Below, one piece after another: positions 24,361-36,654 of a DNA stretch of 64,000 nt. The first letter of the stretch is position 1. Each line of letters opens with the position of its first letter. Source of the DNA: Calcarisporiella thermophila CBS 279.70 (taxonomy: Eukaryota > Calcarisporiellomycota). The notes below the pieces were generated by a model, which worked only from the letters and a program-made list of their open reading frames with translations, searched no databases and was not told where the DNA came from. Both the position numbers and the translations under genes were made by a program. Location of the stretch: positions 328,921 through 392,920 of the forward strand of contig NW_027192196.1 in assembly GCF_041956535.1 (NCBI RefSeq). Reading direction: 5' to 3'.

Positions 24361-24614
24361 AAGCTAACAAGAAGCAAGCTGAGAAATAATTTTCTGGTGG
24401 CCAATTTTTTTTCTCTTTTTGTTCCAGTCTGGATATCTAAACTATCGATCTACCCAAGCGATATTCATCTCACATAAAAATAGAAATATCCTTTTTATTA
24501 GCTCTCCCAATGGCTAAACGCAAAATAGAGCTATTGCATATAATGAAAAGGTAAAGGAAAAACATATTATGACAAAAAGAAACATGAAAAGACCCTCTGA
24601 AATAGCGAAGATTT

Positions 24615-26395
24615 TTATTCAGCCACTGCCGTCTCTTCCAGCGATGCAGCCTGAGCAGCCGCTGCAGCCGCTGCAATTGCGGCCGCCTCTCTCTTCTCGA
24701 TTGTGCTGACGAGGACTTGACTCCGGAAAGCCAGACCTTTAGTGCGCTCAATCACTTGCTGGTAGACGGATGTGAGGTTTTGGTTCATTATGACCGTATT
24801 CTAGCGCAATACAAAATGTGAACCACTGATACCAGAATGAAGTAGTAGATACATGCATCATTACCTCTTCAAAGTCTATTTTTGCATCCATGCGCGTGTC
24901 ACGAATTAAGTTAACAATCCATTTTTCGCCATCCTCCTGGTTCATGTTAAGTCTCTCAGAGAGCTCCCTATTGAAAAACACATAAATTCAGTTAGTGACG
25001 CTTTTAAATTCGATCCAATTCATTCAACAACGATAGTACTTGATATCAATCTTTTGATGTATCCGGCAGTAGGTCTCCGCAATGAAGCATCTCGCGTTCT
25101 CAATGAACTCTTCATAGGCTGCAACCAAGAAGAAATCTTTTTGCAGCACCTCCTCGCACTCCTTCAACTTGCGCTGGGCCATTTCGAAATCAAAGTGGAC
25201 AAACAAGGCCTCCACAAACTCAGTCACAGGGTCCTGGTATTCGTACGACTCTTGCTGGATGATCTTGATGAGATCCTTCATGTAGTTTTTCCTGCGACGG
25301 TTGATTACCACTGCAGTAGCAAGATAGCGAAGAATCCAGGGGCAGGAGGTCTGAATCGTGTTGAGGTATTGGGGCTGGAAGAAGAGATCAACGCAACTAT
25401 CGCGACCTTTAGGGTGATTGAAGAAAACGAAGAGCGACCAATGGATAAGCCAAGTACGGTGATGGAGTTGCTGGATAAGGGTGTTAAAGCTCTAATTGTA
25501 ATAAGAAATATTAGGTGAGAAATCAGCAGACCACAGAGCAAGGCCGTGCCTAAATGGTTAAATGAAGAAAACCTACTCTTGAGTCGATCGCTTCTTTCAA
25601 TCGGTGTACCTCCTCTAGAGCTACATCCCAGTTACCAGTCAAGATTTCTGACGCAAGTTTGCCCCACAGTGCAGACATGTTTAGCTCATGATCCGTCGAC
25701 TAAACAAAGCAAAACAGAAAATCGGAATTTAGTGAATATGAAAGATGCTCCAAGAACCTAACATGTATATCCTACCAGAACGCGGAAATGATACAGCAGT
25801 TCTGCAGCACCGTCATATTTCCCGCAGTTATACAAAAATTTACCAAAGTCGTATAAGCCCTTGATCATATCGGGTGTTACCTAAATGTAGAGCAAGGCAA
25901 AAATTCAATCACTGCTCTCAGCATAGAAAATTACAATAGTAATTACATTATAGTTCTCCTTCAAAAACTGAAGGTTCTGTAACTTATCCTGCCGTAGTGC
26001 ATTTACGACCTCCGGATTCTCAATCACGTCCATCACACGCTGTACTCTCTCCGGCATTGTTTCCAGTTTAGCCAATACATCCTCACGGCGTGTCATAAGA
26101 TCCTTAGGGACATCTTCATCGGGGTGAAGCTGCTTGTAAAGATCGGTAGCAAAATCAACCATGTCAGTTTCGGAGATAAGATCGAACTGAGCCTGGAGCA
26201 GATCTTCAGCCTTATAGATCTATAAGAAAAACGTGGGTGGAGGGAGAGAATATAGTTTGAGAATTAGCCAGGTGCATTGGAGATCAGGATGGGGGGCATC
26301 TTTACCTCGCGAAGTGAGAGGAATTGCAGGAGCGGGTTGATCAGGTGACGGTCCAAATAGGGGACCATGCGCTGGGTGAGGTCGTGCGTCGCCAT
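24615..26395 (-). CDS. INT6: Translation initiation factor eIF3 subunit e (Int6)
   Basis: Seven exons: 26306..26395, 25947..26219, 25776..25880, 25577..25699, 25040..25491, 24865..24967 and 24615..24800; 443 aa, close to the human length of 445, phases close. It starts [20 protein letters not shown] and [11 protein letters not shown]. Typical Int6 blocks are [62 protein letters not shown] and [20 protein letters not shown]. The PCI domain includes [20 protein letters not shown] and [13 protein letters not shown]. The end is Ala-rich. It is divergent from the eL6 gene, which suggests shared growth control. Confidence 0.96.
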
Positions 26396-26855
26396 ATTAT
26401 CTATTTTTTAATCACACCCCCCAAAAAGATTAGGATCTTGAGTCGGAAGAAGGTAGAAAACTTGAAAATATTCACTTGTTTACTCTAATTTTTGCCAGAC
26501 TGCCCTCAAATAAAACATCGCCCTCAAAATCGAATTAGGGAAAGAAAGAAAAGTGAGACGAGAAACCGAGATAGAGAAGATCCTCCTTTTCCGACTTTCA
26601 TCTTGAAGAGAGAAACGAGGTCGCGCCCTCCCCATCGGTGAGTAGAAAGCAGCGAGCAGGACGATCTAGATGGATGGATGAATGAATAAGGAATGGATTG
26701 GTGACTGGGGGATGCAAAGTTCTCTTCCCTCATTCACATCCAGAATTAAGATTGAATAAGCTATCGATGATCGCGGTTCAAATTTCTTAGATCTTCTTCT
26801 AACCCACCATCTTCCTCTCCTACTATTATAGAATCAAGTAGAGTCAACTCAAATA
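26396..26855. promoter_or_regulatory. Divergent promoter of eIF3e and eL6
   Basis: 460 bp between the start codons of two translation genes on opposite strands. It has a pyrimidine-rich run (about 26790-26830) before the eL6 ATG, typical of ribosomal-protein promoters. No specific factor site is called. Confidence 0.5.
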
Positions 26856-27643
26856 ATGCCGCGCAATTCTAGAAACCCCGCCCTTATCCCTGGCATTCCC
26901 CGCCTCTCTCGCTCTGCTCTTTACGCGAAGAAGGGTCTCTATAAGCGCCAGAAACAGGCGGCTCCTCAGGCTGCCGCTGCTCCTGAGACCGTTAAGAAGG
27001 TCACCGTTGGTGGTGAGAAAAATGGTGGCACTCGTCTCGTTCCCGTCAACAAGGCCCCGCGTTTCTACCCCGCTGAAGACATTCCTCAGCCCAAGAAATC
27101 GCGCAAGAGCGTGAAGCCTGCTAAGTTGAGGTCAAGCATCACACCCGGGACTGTCCTGATTTTGCTGGCAGGTCGCTTCAGGGGTAAGCGTGTTGTCTTC
27201 TTGAAGCAATTGGAGAGCGGCCTATTGCTCGTGACCGGCCCATTCAAGGTCAATGGTGTACCTTTGAGGCGTGTCAACCAGGCCTACGTGATTGCCACCT
27301 CCACCAAGATCGATCTCGGAAGCTTCAAGGTATGTGTACCCGGAATATGTCAGTGGCTTCCTTCTAGTCATCACTGATTGCCATTTGCTTTCTCTAGGTT
27401 GACGAGAAGTTCAACGACAGCTACTTCAAGAAGCCCAAGGATGCAAAGAAGAAATCCACCGAGGAGGAGTTCTTTGAGGGCGAGAAGAAGAAGGCACCTC
27501 TTGCTGAATCGAAGGTTGCTGACCAAAAGGCAGTTGACAAAGAACTCCTTGCTGCTATCAACAAGGTCCCTCACCTCCGCTCCTACCTGGCTGCCTCGTT
27601 CTCTTTGACAAAGGGACAAGCGCCTCACACCTTGCTCTTCTAA
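26856..27643 (+). CDS. RPL6: 60S ribosomal protein eL6
   Basis: Exons 26856..27329 and 27398..27643; 239 aa. The N-terminus is basic and Ala-rich. The core motif block is [60 protein letters not shown] and [20 protein letters not shown], the conserved KOW-like eL6 sequence. The 68-nt intron falls after IDLGSFK, and exon 2 restores [14 protein letters not shown]. It ends [13 protein letters not shown]. Codon use favours C-ending codons compared with neighbours, as expected for a highly expressed gene. Confidence 0.96.
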
Positions 27644-27937
27644 AATGCTCTTTTTCTCTTGATACTTTGTTTCGGTATTTTCTTCTCATCCCAACACCCC
27701 TTGATCGCTTTTCTGAATAAATTTGTTTTCAAGCCAACCTTGGATAATGCTGGACTCTCGAAATAGAATCTAATACTACTACTAAGATGATTTATTATTG
27801 GGAAGAAAAAACGACAGAGCAACAACTATAAAGTGTATACAATCATAACAAATGAAAAAAAAAGTGGAGATGAAAAAAAAAGTACTTTCAAATGCAAATC
27901 AAAAAATATCGAATAAAGTCTGCAAGAGTCGGGACCG

Positions 27938-30090
27938 CTAATGCGCCTTCATTGAGTTACTCCTGCTTCTAATATCTAGCTCTCGGTATGCTTCGGTCAC
28001 CCATCTTCGTAGGTTGGCTACAAGCAATGCATGCTGCTTTCTCTCATCTTCACCCACTTCCGCTGCTTCCACCTCCCTCATACCCATTCCTCCCTCAGAC
28101 CCCAGATCTTGAGTTTCCTCTGCTTTTCCAATACGTTCAGCCATTGTCATCAATGACGTCCGCTTTGTGAGACCGTCCACTTCCACGTCTTCTGCGCCAT
28201 CGGTATGAGGCGCCGTCGAAGACGTTGACGATGCTGGGGACGAAGCAGATGTAGAAGAATGAGGTGACTCTTCCCTTTCCTTTTCCTTTACGGGACGCAC
28301 TGAGCTTCTGGCGGCGGATATAGGCGGCTGCCTCGGGTAGGATGCCTCCCACACTAGGGTCTTCTTTTCCTCTCTAGTGGGCTGCCTCTCAAGCTTCACG
28401 CCCTCTCGCTTAGCTGCACGTGTAACAGGCTGTGTGGAGTGTAATTGCTGGATCCAGTCCTGAGTGAAGAGCTGGGGAGTGGGCTGGTAATAGTGTCTCT
28501 TGCCAGTCGTGTAGAAACTGGGCGATGTGTTGGTCATGTCGCACGAAGGGGCGGTAAAATCAAACGTGGACTCGGTGATGGGAGTGAAACCGCTCCTTGC
28601 CACCGTAGTTGCCTGCATGAAGCCAGTGGATGGAGAAGCCGGCGACAATGGAGCACTCGATATTGGCAATTGCGACAGATCAACAGTTGGGTAGGCAGGA
28701 GGCGCAAAAGCCTGCTCTTCAGGGGTCGCTGTGATATCAAACGGAACGCCTTCAATGTTGTCTGTAGGAGTGCTAATGGAATCCGATGGGGTTAGCGAAG
28801 GATAGAGCGAAGCACTTGAATATAAATCCTCTGGCAATTTTGTCGCAACGGATTCTTGCTGGACAGGAGTACGTCTCACAGCTGGCTTCTTTCGTGTGCT
28901 CGATAAAGGTGAGGCAGAAGGATATTCTCCCACATTGAAATTGATGCCATTTTCAAACTCGATGTTCTGCGATAGCTCGGTTAGCCACATACCCAGTTCG
29001 CTAAGGTCCTTCTCATTCTGCAGCACTTCTGCTGCGGGCATGAATTCACCCAGCGAATCGAACATCATTGCTCCCTGTAGGCGGGTTAGACGTGTCGCCA
29101 TATCCTGGTTGTATTCTGGGCGGAGACGCTTGTTCTTAACCACCCCAAAAAATTCGTTTAGCACATCAGCTTGCTGCAGGTGCATGTTCGCCGGAGGAGT
29201 CTGATTTGCATTAGAGAAGTCGGACAGTAGATCAGCCTGATTAAATGCGCGCTTCGTTCCCGCATTGAGAGAATAAGTAAAGTTGCTAGGATTGGGCATG
29301 TCTACCATCGCCGCTCTATAAGACGAGTGACGGTCTGAAAACTCAGTTTGTGGGGAAGCCCCTAAAAATTGAAAAATTTGCACCATGAATAATTGTGATA
29401 CGCATCCATAAATATAGTATTATTTACTCACCCCCAGAAATAATGCTATGGGGTGATGGAGGAGCATGTCCGGGGGAGGATCGGCTGGAACGAAGAGACG
29501 GTGATAGCTCATCAATAGTGTAATGAGGAGGAGTAAGCGGGTGGTAATTGAATGAGGTAATTCGATGAGAGTTTGTACGAAGGGTTTCTTGGTGTGCCTC
29601 TGTGTGAATCTTTTCATGCTTTTTCAAGTCCTGGGGACGCTTGAAAGCTTTACCGCAAACCTGAGAGCAGATGTAAGCTACGGGACGATGGCGAGGTATT
29701 ATTAAATTTTATAACACTTACAGAACAAGAGTGGGGTTTCAACGGAACATGGACTCGTAGATGAGAAGTCAAATGATCTCGCTTGACAGTGCTCACTTCG
29801 CAACCGTCCCATTTGCCTAGTAAGGTATAAACATATGCATATATAAATTAAGGACGAAGGCAGAACGGAGAACATCAGGAGAATTAAGCGATCCTACATG
29901 TCAAGCAGAGGTTGTTTGTCGATTTCCGGCCAACATGGTCATTACATGCATGCATATATAAAAGCTCTGCATCATCAAACTCCCTAGTGCAATCTTTCCA
30001 CAGGCACCGCAAAGGGCCATCAGAATGGCTAGGTTGATGTGAGCGTGAGGTGTTCAATGCATGATTCATAATTGGGAGAACGTTTGTCAT
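27938..30090 (-). CDS. PACC: PacC/Rim101 pH-responsive zinc-finger transcription factor
   Basis: Exons 29898..30090, 29722..29816, 29432..29660 and 27938..29361; 646 aa, phases close. Three C2H2 fingers at residues about 29-116: [60 protein letters not shown] and [19 protein letters not shown], near identical to PacC. The long C-terminal part includes [20 protein letters not shown], a conserved PacC region next to the processing site, then Ser/Pro/Thr-rich sequence. Family knowledge: activated by proteolysis at alkaline pH and binds GCCARG. Two GCCAAG hexamers lie upstream (separate entry). Confidence 0.94.
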
Positions 30091-30209
30091 TAAAGATGGA
30101 AATTTTTTGTTTAAATAAAAATTTTTTCCCTCTATCTAAACGACTAGGTCGATGTTGCAGATGTTGGTGAGCGGAAACCAATATTTTGATTTTTTTCCTT
30201 GATGATTTG

Positions 30210-30271
30210 CTTGGCGAATGTCTTAATGTGAAGGCTCCCAAACCTAATTTTCCTGCACCGCAACTCTTGGC
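30210..30271 (-). promoter_or_regulatory. Two GCCAAG hexamers upstream of PACC
   Basis: On the minus strand GCCAAG occurs at 30215..30210 and 30271..30266, about 120 and 176 bp upstream of the PACC start. GCCARG is the published PacC core site, so auto-regulation is possible. A hexamer can occur by chance. Confidence 0.4.
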
Positions 30272-30406
30272 AAAATCCATAATAGCACAAACACAAACTT
30301 TAGTGTAAAATTGCAAGGGTCAAGGGTATTTTCCACTCAATTTTCTACTGTACAGTAATACCAATCATATAGAATCCGAAAACCAGGGACACCCCTCAGC
30401 CCGCAA

Positions 30407-31687
30407 CTACTCAATACACTCATCCTCGTTATACGGTCGCTTCTGGGGGGTAGAAACCACTTTCTGCAATAAGAAGTTCTCCTCGGAAGTCTCTATCTGA
30501 TTTGGTCGCTGAAACGGGTGGCCGAGCAGCATCGCCATATTCAAGGCGAAATTCTTTGCCAAGCGGTTTATCTCAAAGGCATAGCTTTTGCCATCTATAC
30601 TCTCCAGATCCAGTAACGAATCATAAACTTCCTAAATAATATATACGACGCAATATTAACTACCTCCAAAGGCATAACAGCAATAGAGGAGGTTGCGTAC
30701 CTGAGGACTATTGTCGGCGGTAGGTCTATCATGTATGAAAATTACATCAATATAACATGATATTTTCGTATCGCCATATAGCTTGGCTAGGAGCTTTCAG
30801 TCACAATAGAAATTATAATCAGCTTAGTGTAAAAAAGGGGAAGAAATTGGCAAAAGTAAACCTCAGGAGTTGGTTTTTTTGGAATGACAGAAGTTCTTCC
30901 GTAGATAATGATAACTCGCAATACGTAGTCGTTCGCGTCCACACTTGCTTGGGACTGCTCTAGGTAGTTTTTACTAATAAGTATATAAAAAAAGTATATA
31001 GGCTAATTGAAATACTGGACAAATAAAAAAATGGATTGAAGGGCATACATAGTTAACAGTAGTTGATCAAGCTCTATAAATGTTTACGAGCAAAATTTAG
31101 AAGTATCCATAAAAAAGTTTTCAAAAGATTAGATTACCGAAAATCTCAAAGGATCCCATAGGCGTTAGCTCATCTATACCAGCATAGAGGAGTTCATAAT
31201 CGTTACAAAAATTGATGTACTATAATAAACATGATCAGAAACACAGAATAAATGAACAGGAAAAAGCAATTTTCAATTTACCCATTCCGCTCGATTTTTT
31301 AAAGTAATTACCCCAAATTCATGATCACTATTCCACCGGCCCTTTACGCTAATAAACCGTTTGATAAGTCGTTTCGCGAGATCCATCCCCACTCTAAGGT
31401 AGAATATAATCAACCTGACTGTAAGCATCGAATGCAAAAACTTAATTACGGTTCTCTGCCAATAGTCATGCCAACTCCTGTAGTCTTTAACGCTAGCGTT
31501 TTACTCATCTCATCGCTAACATCTACACAGAAAAGCTAGGGTTACTGGATTAATATAATGAAATCCCAAGTTTAAAAATAGAAGATGAAAAAAGACTTAC
31601 GACTTTTTCAGGGATGAAATCCTTAATATTTTTGGTGCTAGTCATATCAACCTCATCCAGGTCCATTTTCGACCCATCTTCCTCCAT
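30407..31687 (-). CDS. BABAM1: MERIT40/BABAM1-like protein (BRISC/BRCA1-A scaffold homologue)
   Basis: Eight exons: 31601..31687, 31450..31535, 31282..31393, 31138..31219, 31021..31073, 30862..30954, 30701..30781 and 30407..30631; 272 aa. Conserved vWA-like blocks are EKVLFCVDVSDEMS, AKRLIKRFISVKGRWNSDHE and FGVITLKNRAEW, YVLRVIIIYGRTSV, CYIDVIFIHDRPTADNSPQ, DGKSYAFEINRLAKNFALNM and LLGHPFQRPNQ. They follow human BABAM1 in order and spacing (NHEFAL, RTILVYSRP, FFFDVVYIHN, LLAHPLQRP). BABAM1 holds BRCC36 deubiquitinase complexes together. The exon at 31021..31073 and its donor are the weakest part. The fungal family is sparsely known, so orthology needs a search. Confidence 0.74.
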
Positions 31688-32671
31688 GTGGTGATATTAA
31701 TAAAATGAGGGCAATAAGAGCACTATTGCCACAGCAATCAAAATTCGGTGGCTAGTTTGAATCATTCATCCCATATCAGGATATCCAAAATCAACTCAGA
31801 GTTCACTATTCGGATGAGGAAGTCGCACTCGCAGTTATCTAGGGGTGCATAGATTTTCTCGCTCAATACACTCCAGTAGGCTTTGTTGAATCTCTGAGCC
31901 TAATAACCGAATCTTCAATTATTTTGCGAATAGTAGACAGCCAGATAGAAATCCAGATCTACTATTTGACTCAACCTATTGCGTCTAATTAACTTAGAAT
32001 TAGGAATTATTATTTAATCACTGCAAAGGAGGATTTGAAAGATATTTTATGTAACTAGCTCACAAGTATGTCTACATAGAACCATACAAATATTTGAACA
32101 CTATAAAGTGTTGACTTTGCTAAGAGTACACCATTTTAAATAATCATTCATTTTTACTCAATGCATCTTTTGCTCAAAGATATCTGTTGTATACATTGAA
32201 CGACAACAAGCAAGTAGCAAACTGAGAAACACTTATTTCTCAATAATTTTTCATTGATATTTAAAACGTGTTTATTATTGGTAACTGGTTTGGTATGTAG
32301 TTAAAAAATGTTTCTTCTCTTCAATCAAACACATGGAGAGTAAATATCGTGGATAAAACGATTTCGCTCCCTTTTTGCTATTTCTGAAGAGAGATATAGT
32401 GCTCAATAGTTGCTCAACATACTGCTATTTTATCCTCTGAAATACCCCCTAAGATAATCAGCTGAGATGCAAATCGTCTTAAAATCAAGAAGAGGTTCTA
32501 ATGAGCTTAAATTCCATTAAAACGCGTCTTCTATTTTTACTAGCCAAATTATTTGTTCATTCGCGTTCATACTTCGAATTAGCGCTATTTCTCAGAGCCA
32601 ATCATTTAAGGGAATCTTAAAGATAACAGAAATTCTTGTTCTCCAATATTCCCATAATTTATAAAGACAAA
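31688..32671. promoter_or_regulatory. Divergent AT-rich intergenic region BABAM1-like / XRCC4-like
   Basis: About 980 bp between two divergent starts, AT-rich, with no supported gene, repeat or RNA. Both flanking genes are DNA-break repair families, so a shared promoter is conceivable. Confidence 0.4.
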
Positions 32672-34658
32672 ATGAAAGTCGACGCGACCTCGCGTTACTT
32701 TCGCGTTCGCGTCAAAGATGTCGACGACAAGTGGTTCCTACATCTCTATTGGCTTTCTGACCATGATGATATGCAGAGACGTGTATTTGAATTGGAAGTA
32801 ACGGACACAAAACGGTTTTGGACGGGGCGAAGTGAGTCCATCCAACATTGTACTAAAGCATCCGCATTTCAAATTTACGTGTTTTTTCACTCTTTTTTAG
32901 CCTCACTACAAGAACTTGAGAGAAAGAAACCAAAAAGTATCAAAGCGGAAAATTATACCCAAATTTTAGTAGATGCTCTCTCGGACAAAACATCTGAGAA
33001 CGGCAAGTCATTTGTGCAAGTGGAGATAAATGAATCAAATATAAAGGTATATTTTCCTCTGTTCTACGGATATTAAGCTGGAAGTTCCACTTATTGCCTT
33101 GTTCTAATGTACTTATTTCATGAATATCCTTTATATAGCTCACCTGGCACCTATTCGTAGAAGAAGTTGACGTGAGTAGAGGAATATAAGAGTTTGTTGC
33201 AGTGGGTCTAACTCTATTGCTTTACAATCTACACTCTATCTTATAATTATCAAGTTCATTCTCGCCAGTTTGGTTTTGAACCCCGTTTTGAACGGTGATA
33301 CACCAAGATTCTGGAATAAGTGGTTAATAGACTTTATGGGAAAGTTGAGTACTAATGAGGTTGGCGAATCATTGTTTTAGATAGGATGATTATATGTTGA
33401 TGATTGTCCCCTATGTGTAGAAAGAGAAAGCTGAGCTTGAAATGCAAATGGAACACCTTAGTTCTGAGCTCTGTGCATTGCAAGAGAATCAAGAAAGAAT
33501 GATCCTGGAAAAACAAGAGTGGGAAGCAGAAATCTTTGAAAAGGTGTGACGGGGAAATCATATTGTAAAATGAATTGTTCCATAACCCTCTTTCATTTTC
33601 TTGATCGGCTCAAGTTTGTGCTGTTGATCAACGCAAAAAAGAAAAAAATCAGAGAGTTGAAAGAAGCTTTGGACATGACAAAACATGGTAAGCCAATAGT
33701 TTTATTTGGTTGATCAGATGTTGGACAAATAATAAGTGCATTATTTTTTAGGTGAATCTGAAGAACAAGAACCGTCGTCGGAAGCAGCACCAAGTTTGAA
33801 GAAAGGAAAAGCGAAATTGTAATAATTTATTAAATCAATTGACATTTACGTTTTTGTTTATAATCTATTTTTTTTTCTAGAACTTTTTCAAGAAAGTATC
33901 TTCCTAAGCATGGGCACGCTCAGGCTAAAGCTGCCACTCTCCAACGCACGTACAGCCAACCTTCACTTGCTCATCGTGGTGAGAGTAGCACTTTCAAACC
34001 ACTTTCAAGCTTATCCCGTCGGGTAGAGGAGGCGGTTCATCGGCCATTGAAGCGTCCCAAAGTGGTTCTGGAAGAGCTATCTGATGAAGAATCGACAGAT
34101 GATGCAGAAGTGTTAGTTACCCCCAAGGTGACTGAAACGAGGCCTGGAATTCAAAAGGAATCAGCCGGGAGAGCAAAGGAACGCTCTCCAAGTAATACGG
34201 ATATCATTGAGGGCGAAACAATGGAAATAGATACCGAAGCCGAAGAAGTTACAAGTGATGAGCGCTCCCCGCAGAAGGCAGGCCAAAAGGAAGAGGAGGC
34301 GCAATCAACGGATCCACCCTCCATTTCAAAGCATAAACGGACTCCAGCCAATCCGTTAAGTGACTATGAATTGGAGCTTGTCTCCGAAGAAGAAACAGAT
34401 TTGGAGGAACCGGCGGCCGCCATGAAGGTAACAAAGCCCAGGCAGCTTAAAATGACATCAGATAAAAACCGAAGAGAAGGAGGTTTGGCAGATATCGACG
34501 AGAGAAAGGTGCCTCGGACATCCTCACCTATGGAAGGCGATTTTGTGCCGCAGCTAATAACCGACTTGGATTTGGCGGAAGGTTCCAAGGCTACGGAGAA
34601 GGGCACTTCAAGCAGAGCTACTAAAAATAAAAGTGACCCCGGCGGAAGCTTATTTTAG
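32672..34658 (+). CDS. XRCC4: XRCC4-like non-homologous end-joining protein
   Basis: Exons 32672..32831, 32901..33046, 33139..33171, 33421..33543, 33615..33687, 33752..33818 and 33881..34658; 459 aa, phases close. The head domain (1-113) has FRVRVKDVDDKWFLHLYWLS, RFWTGRTSLQELERKKPKSI and YTQILVDALS, as in XRCC4 (WTG and ALLS positions). The coiled coil follows (KAELEMQMEHLSSELCALQE), then FVLLINAKKKKIRELKEAL, matching the human FILVLNEKK block. The C-terminal 270 residues are acidic and disordered with many Ser/Thr-Pro sites. It should pair with DNA ligase IV. Start is the ATG at 32672. The intron at 33172..33420 is unusually long here (249 nt) and may hide a small exon. Confidence 0.82.
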
Positions 34659-35702
34659 GAACTCGCTCGTCGGATATCAAGTTAGAGTTAATTTGTTCGT
34701 TTTTAGCCACTATTTGTCGTTCTTTAATTTTTTTTTGACTTCTCCTGCCAGAGCGTGCTAATTTTTATTAATTATCCAGTGTAAAGTATACCCTTATTTT
34801 CGTGTAGTTTCTAGTTCGTTTTGCCACAATATAATATCTTTATTAATGCACTAATGAAGTCGCCGAAGCCGTAGTGTATGGCGGGAGAGGGGGGATTAAT
34901 TTTCTGAAAACAAAAAATTTTGCGAATCTATGGCCTCCAAACCCATGGATCCTTCATTCTTCTCAATGTAATTCCTCAAGGATCTTCCAACTGTTGAGTT
35001 ACACTAAAAACCCTACTGTGCATAGGATTGCACCAATTCCTATTGAGCTCGAGCCTCTTTCCCATTCCTCCTAAAAATTGAGTGAAAGAAATAACTTCAG
35101 AATTGTACTAATTCAAGGTGAGGTAGAGTCAGTGTTGAATCTGTTGGTTATCCAGAGCAATTCAAGTGGATTTGAAGGAGACCGATGGATTGTAATTTTT
35201 TCTTCTACACTGGTGTGCTTTTCTCGCTCTGGGTATCTACAAGGGATCTTCGTCCATCTTCACCCGTGTTGTTACACCTGTTTCATCAATCCAAAAAAAT
35301 ATTTTTATGACCACGAGAATGAACTTTAAAGCACTTCATGACTCGATGGACAATTTGGTCAAAAAGACTCATTTCAAGCAAAAAAAACCTGATTGTAAGA
35401 GATATTGAAGATATCGATGATAAATCCTATTCTTCTATTTTTTTTCTGCTCCCCTCCTTTCTCCCATTTATTTTTTCTTCCTTTAACCAAGGCTTACACT
35501 TTACCCCTTTTTAATTTCTCAGCAGAGTTCACTGCGCAAATTTTTACTGAAAACTCTTGTTTTTCTTAGTAATTTCCACCGCATTCAACCTTTTTTTAAG
35601 CTTTCACAAACACCCCTGTTTGTTCAGCGCCTTTTCTTCTCTACAGCTACTTCATAGCTGGCTTTGTCTTCTATACATTTTTACATATCAAATTTTCTCA
35701 TC
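34659..35702. other. 1-kb spacer, nothing recognised
   Basis: AT-rich, with pyrimidine-rich tracts at about 35430-35660 ahead of the next gene (likely its promoter). Frames of 66-83 codons are unsupported by splice sites or motifs. Confidence 0.4.
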
Positions 35703-36654
35703 ATGGGTTCAATCGTGTCTATGGAGTGGAAGCCTTGGCTCGGGATTTTATTCCAGAAGCTCTTGAAGCAACTGAAGTCTTCGTACTGCTATATAAAGAC
35801 CGTATTTGAGTTCTTTTCTCGCTGCATCGGGATGCAACGAGGCATGAAATTGCTGATGTGGCGCGGGAACGCTAACAAAGTATATTCTATTGAATTTTGA
35901 ATTACCGATTAATATTAATGCTACTTTATCTCTTCAGGTCGTTTCGAACGAATCGAAGCGTATTAAGCAAATAGGATTCGGTGATACTATTACTCCCATC
36001 TCTTCTAAATCCGAAGGGGATCTCTCTATTACCAGCCATGCGCCCAGTGAAGGTTATGTTACTGAACACGAAACTAGCATCCCACGCTCAATGCCTTCTG
36101 AACTTAGTCATTTTAAAAGCAAGGTGCATGCACGCTCTCATGATATTCTATCTAGAGCGATAGAGGGGCCGCAAGAAAACAAATTGTTGGCTCGCGTACA
36201 AAAGCTTGAGCTCGAGCTCAAGAATCGAGATAATTATATTGGCAAGCTCAAGGAAACCATTACTGAACTCAAGCAAATTTTGGATGCAAAAGATAAGCTC
36301 ATCGAGAAATATCACGATACGTATTCGCAACAAATGAAGAGCGAAATAGACGCAATTACTCAGCGCTTGCAAGCTCAAGAGTCGAGAATTGAAACCTTGC
36401 AGATCGATCTTGGAGAGAAAGATAAGATTATTAAAAAGCTCAAAGAGGAGAACGGAGAGCTCGAGCTGAAAGTTGAGATATTCGAAGGAATGGCCAATAA
36501 GATGGCCGACGTGTTCAACGATGAGCAAGACGAAGTATCGAGTGACACCACCACCCTCCATTCTGACGAAGAGTTTTTCCTGAAGGGACCAGGGGCACTG
36601 CTGGTTGAGATACTGGGAAAGGTGATACAAGAGGCAGATGAAAAAAGTCAATAA
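35703..36654 (+). CDS. Coiled-coil protein with N-myristoylation motif, unknown function
   Basis: Exons 35703..35879 and 35938..36654; 297 aa with a 58-nt intron. The N-terminus MGSIVSMEWKPW fits the myristoylation consensus (Gly2, Ser6), followed by two amphipathic/hydrophobic stretches (LGILFQKLLKQLK, VFEFFSRCIGM). Residues about 150-265 are a long regular coiled coil with heptads (LLARVQKLELELKNRDNYIG, KLKETITELKQILDAKDKLI, KDKIIKKLKEENGELELKVE). The end is acidic with a final amphipathic helix. A membrane-associated tether or scaffold is a reasonable guess. No family recognised. Its stop codon lies inside the first of three stem-loops. Confidence 0.75.
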
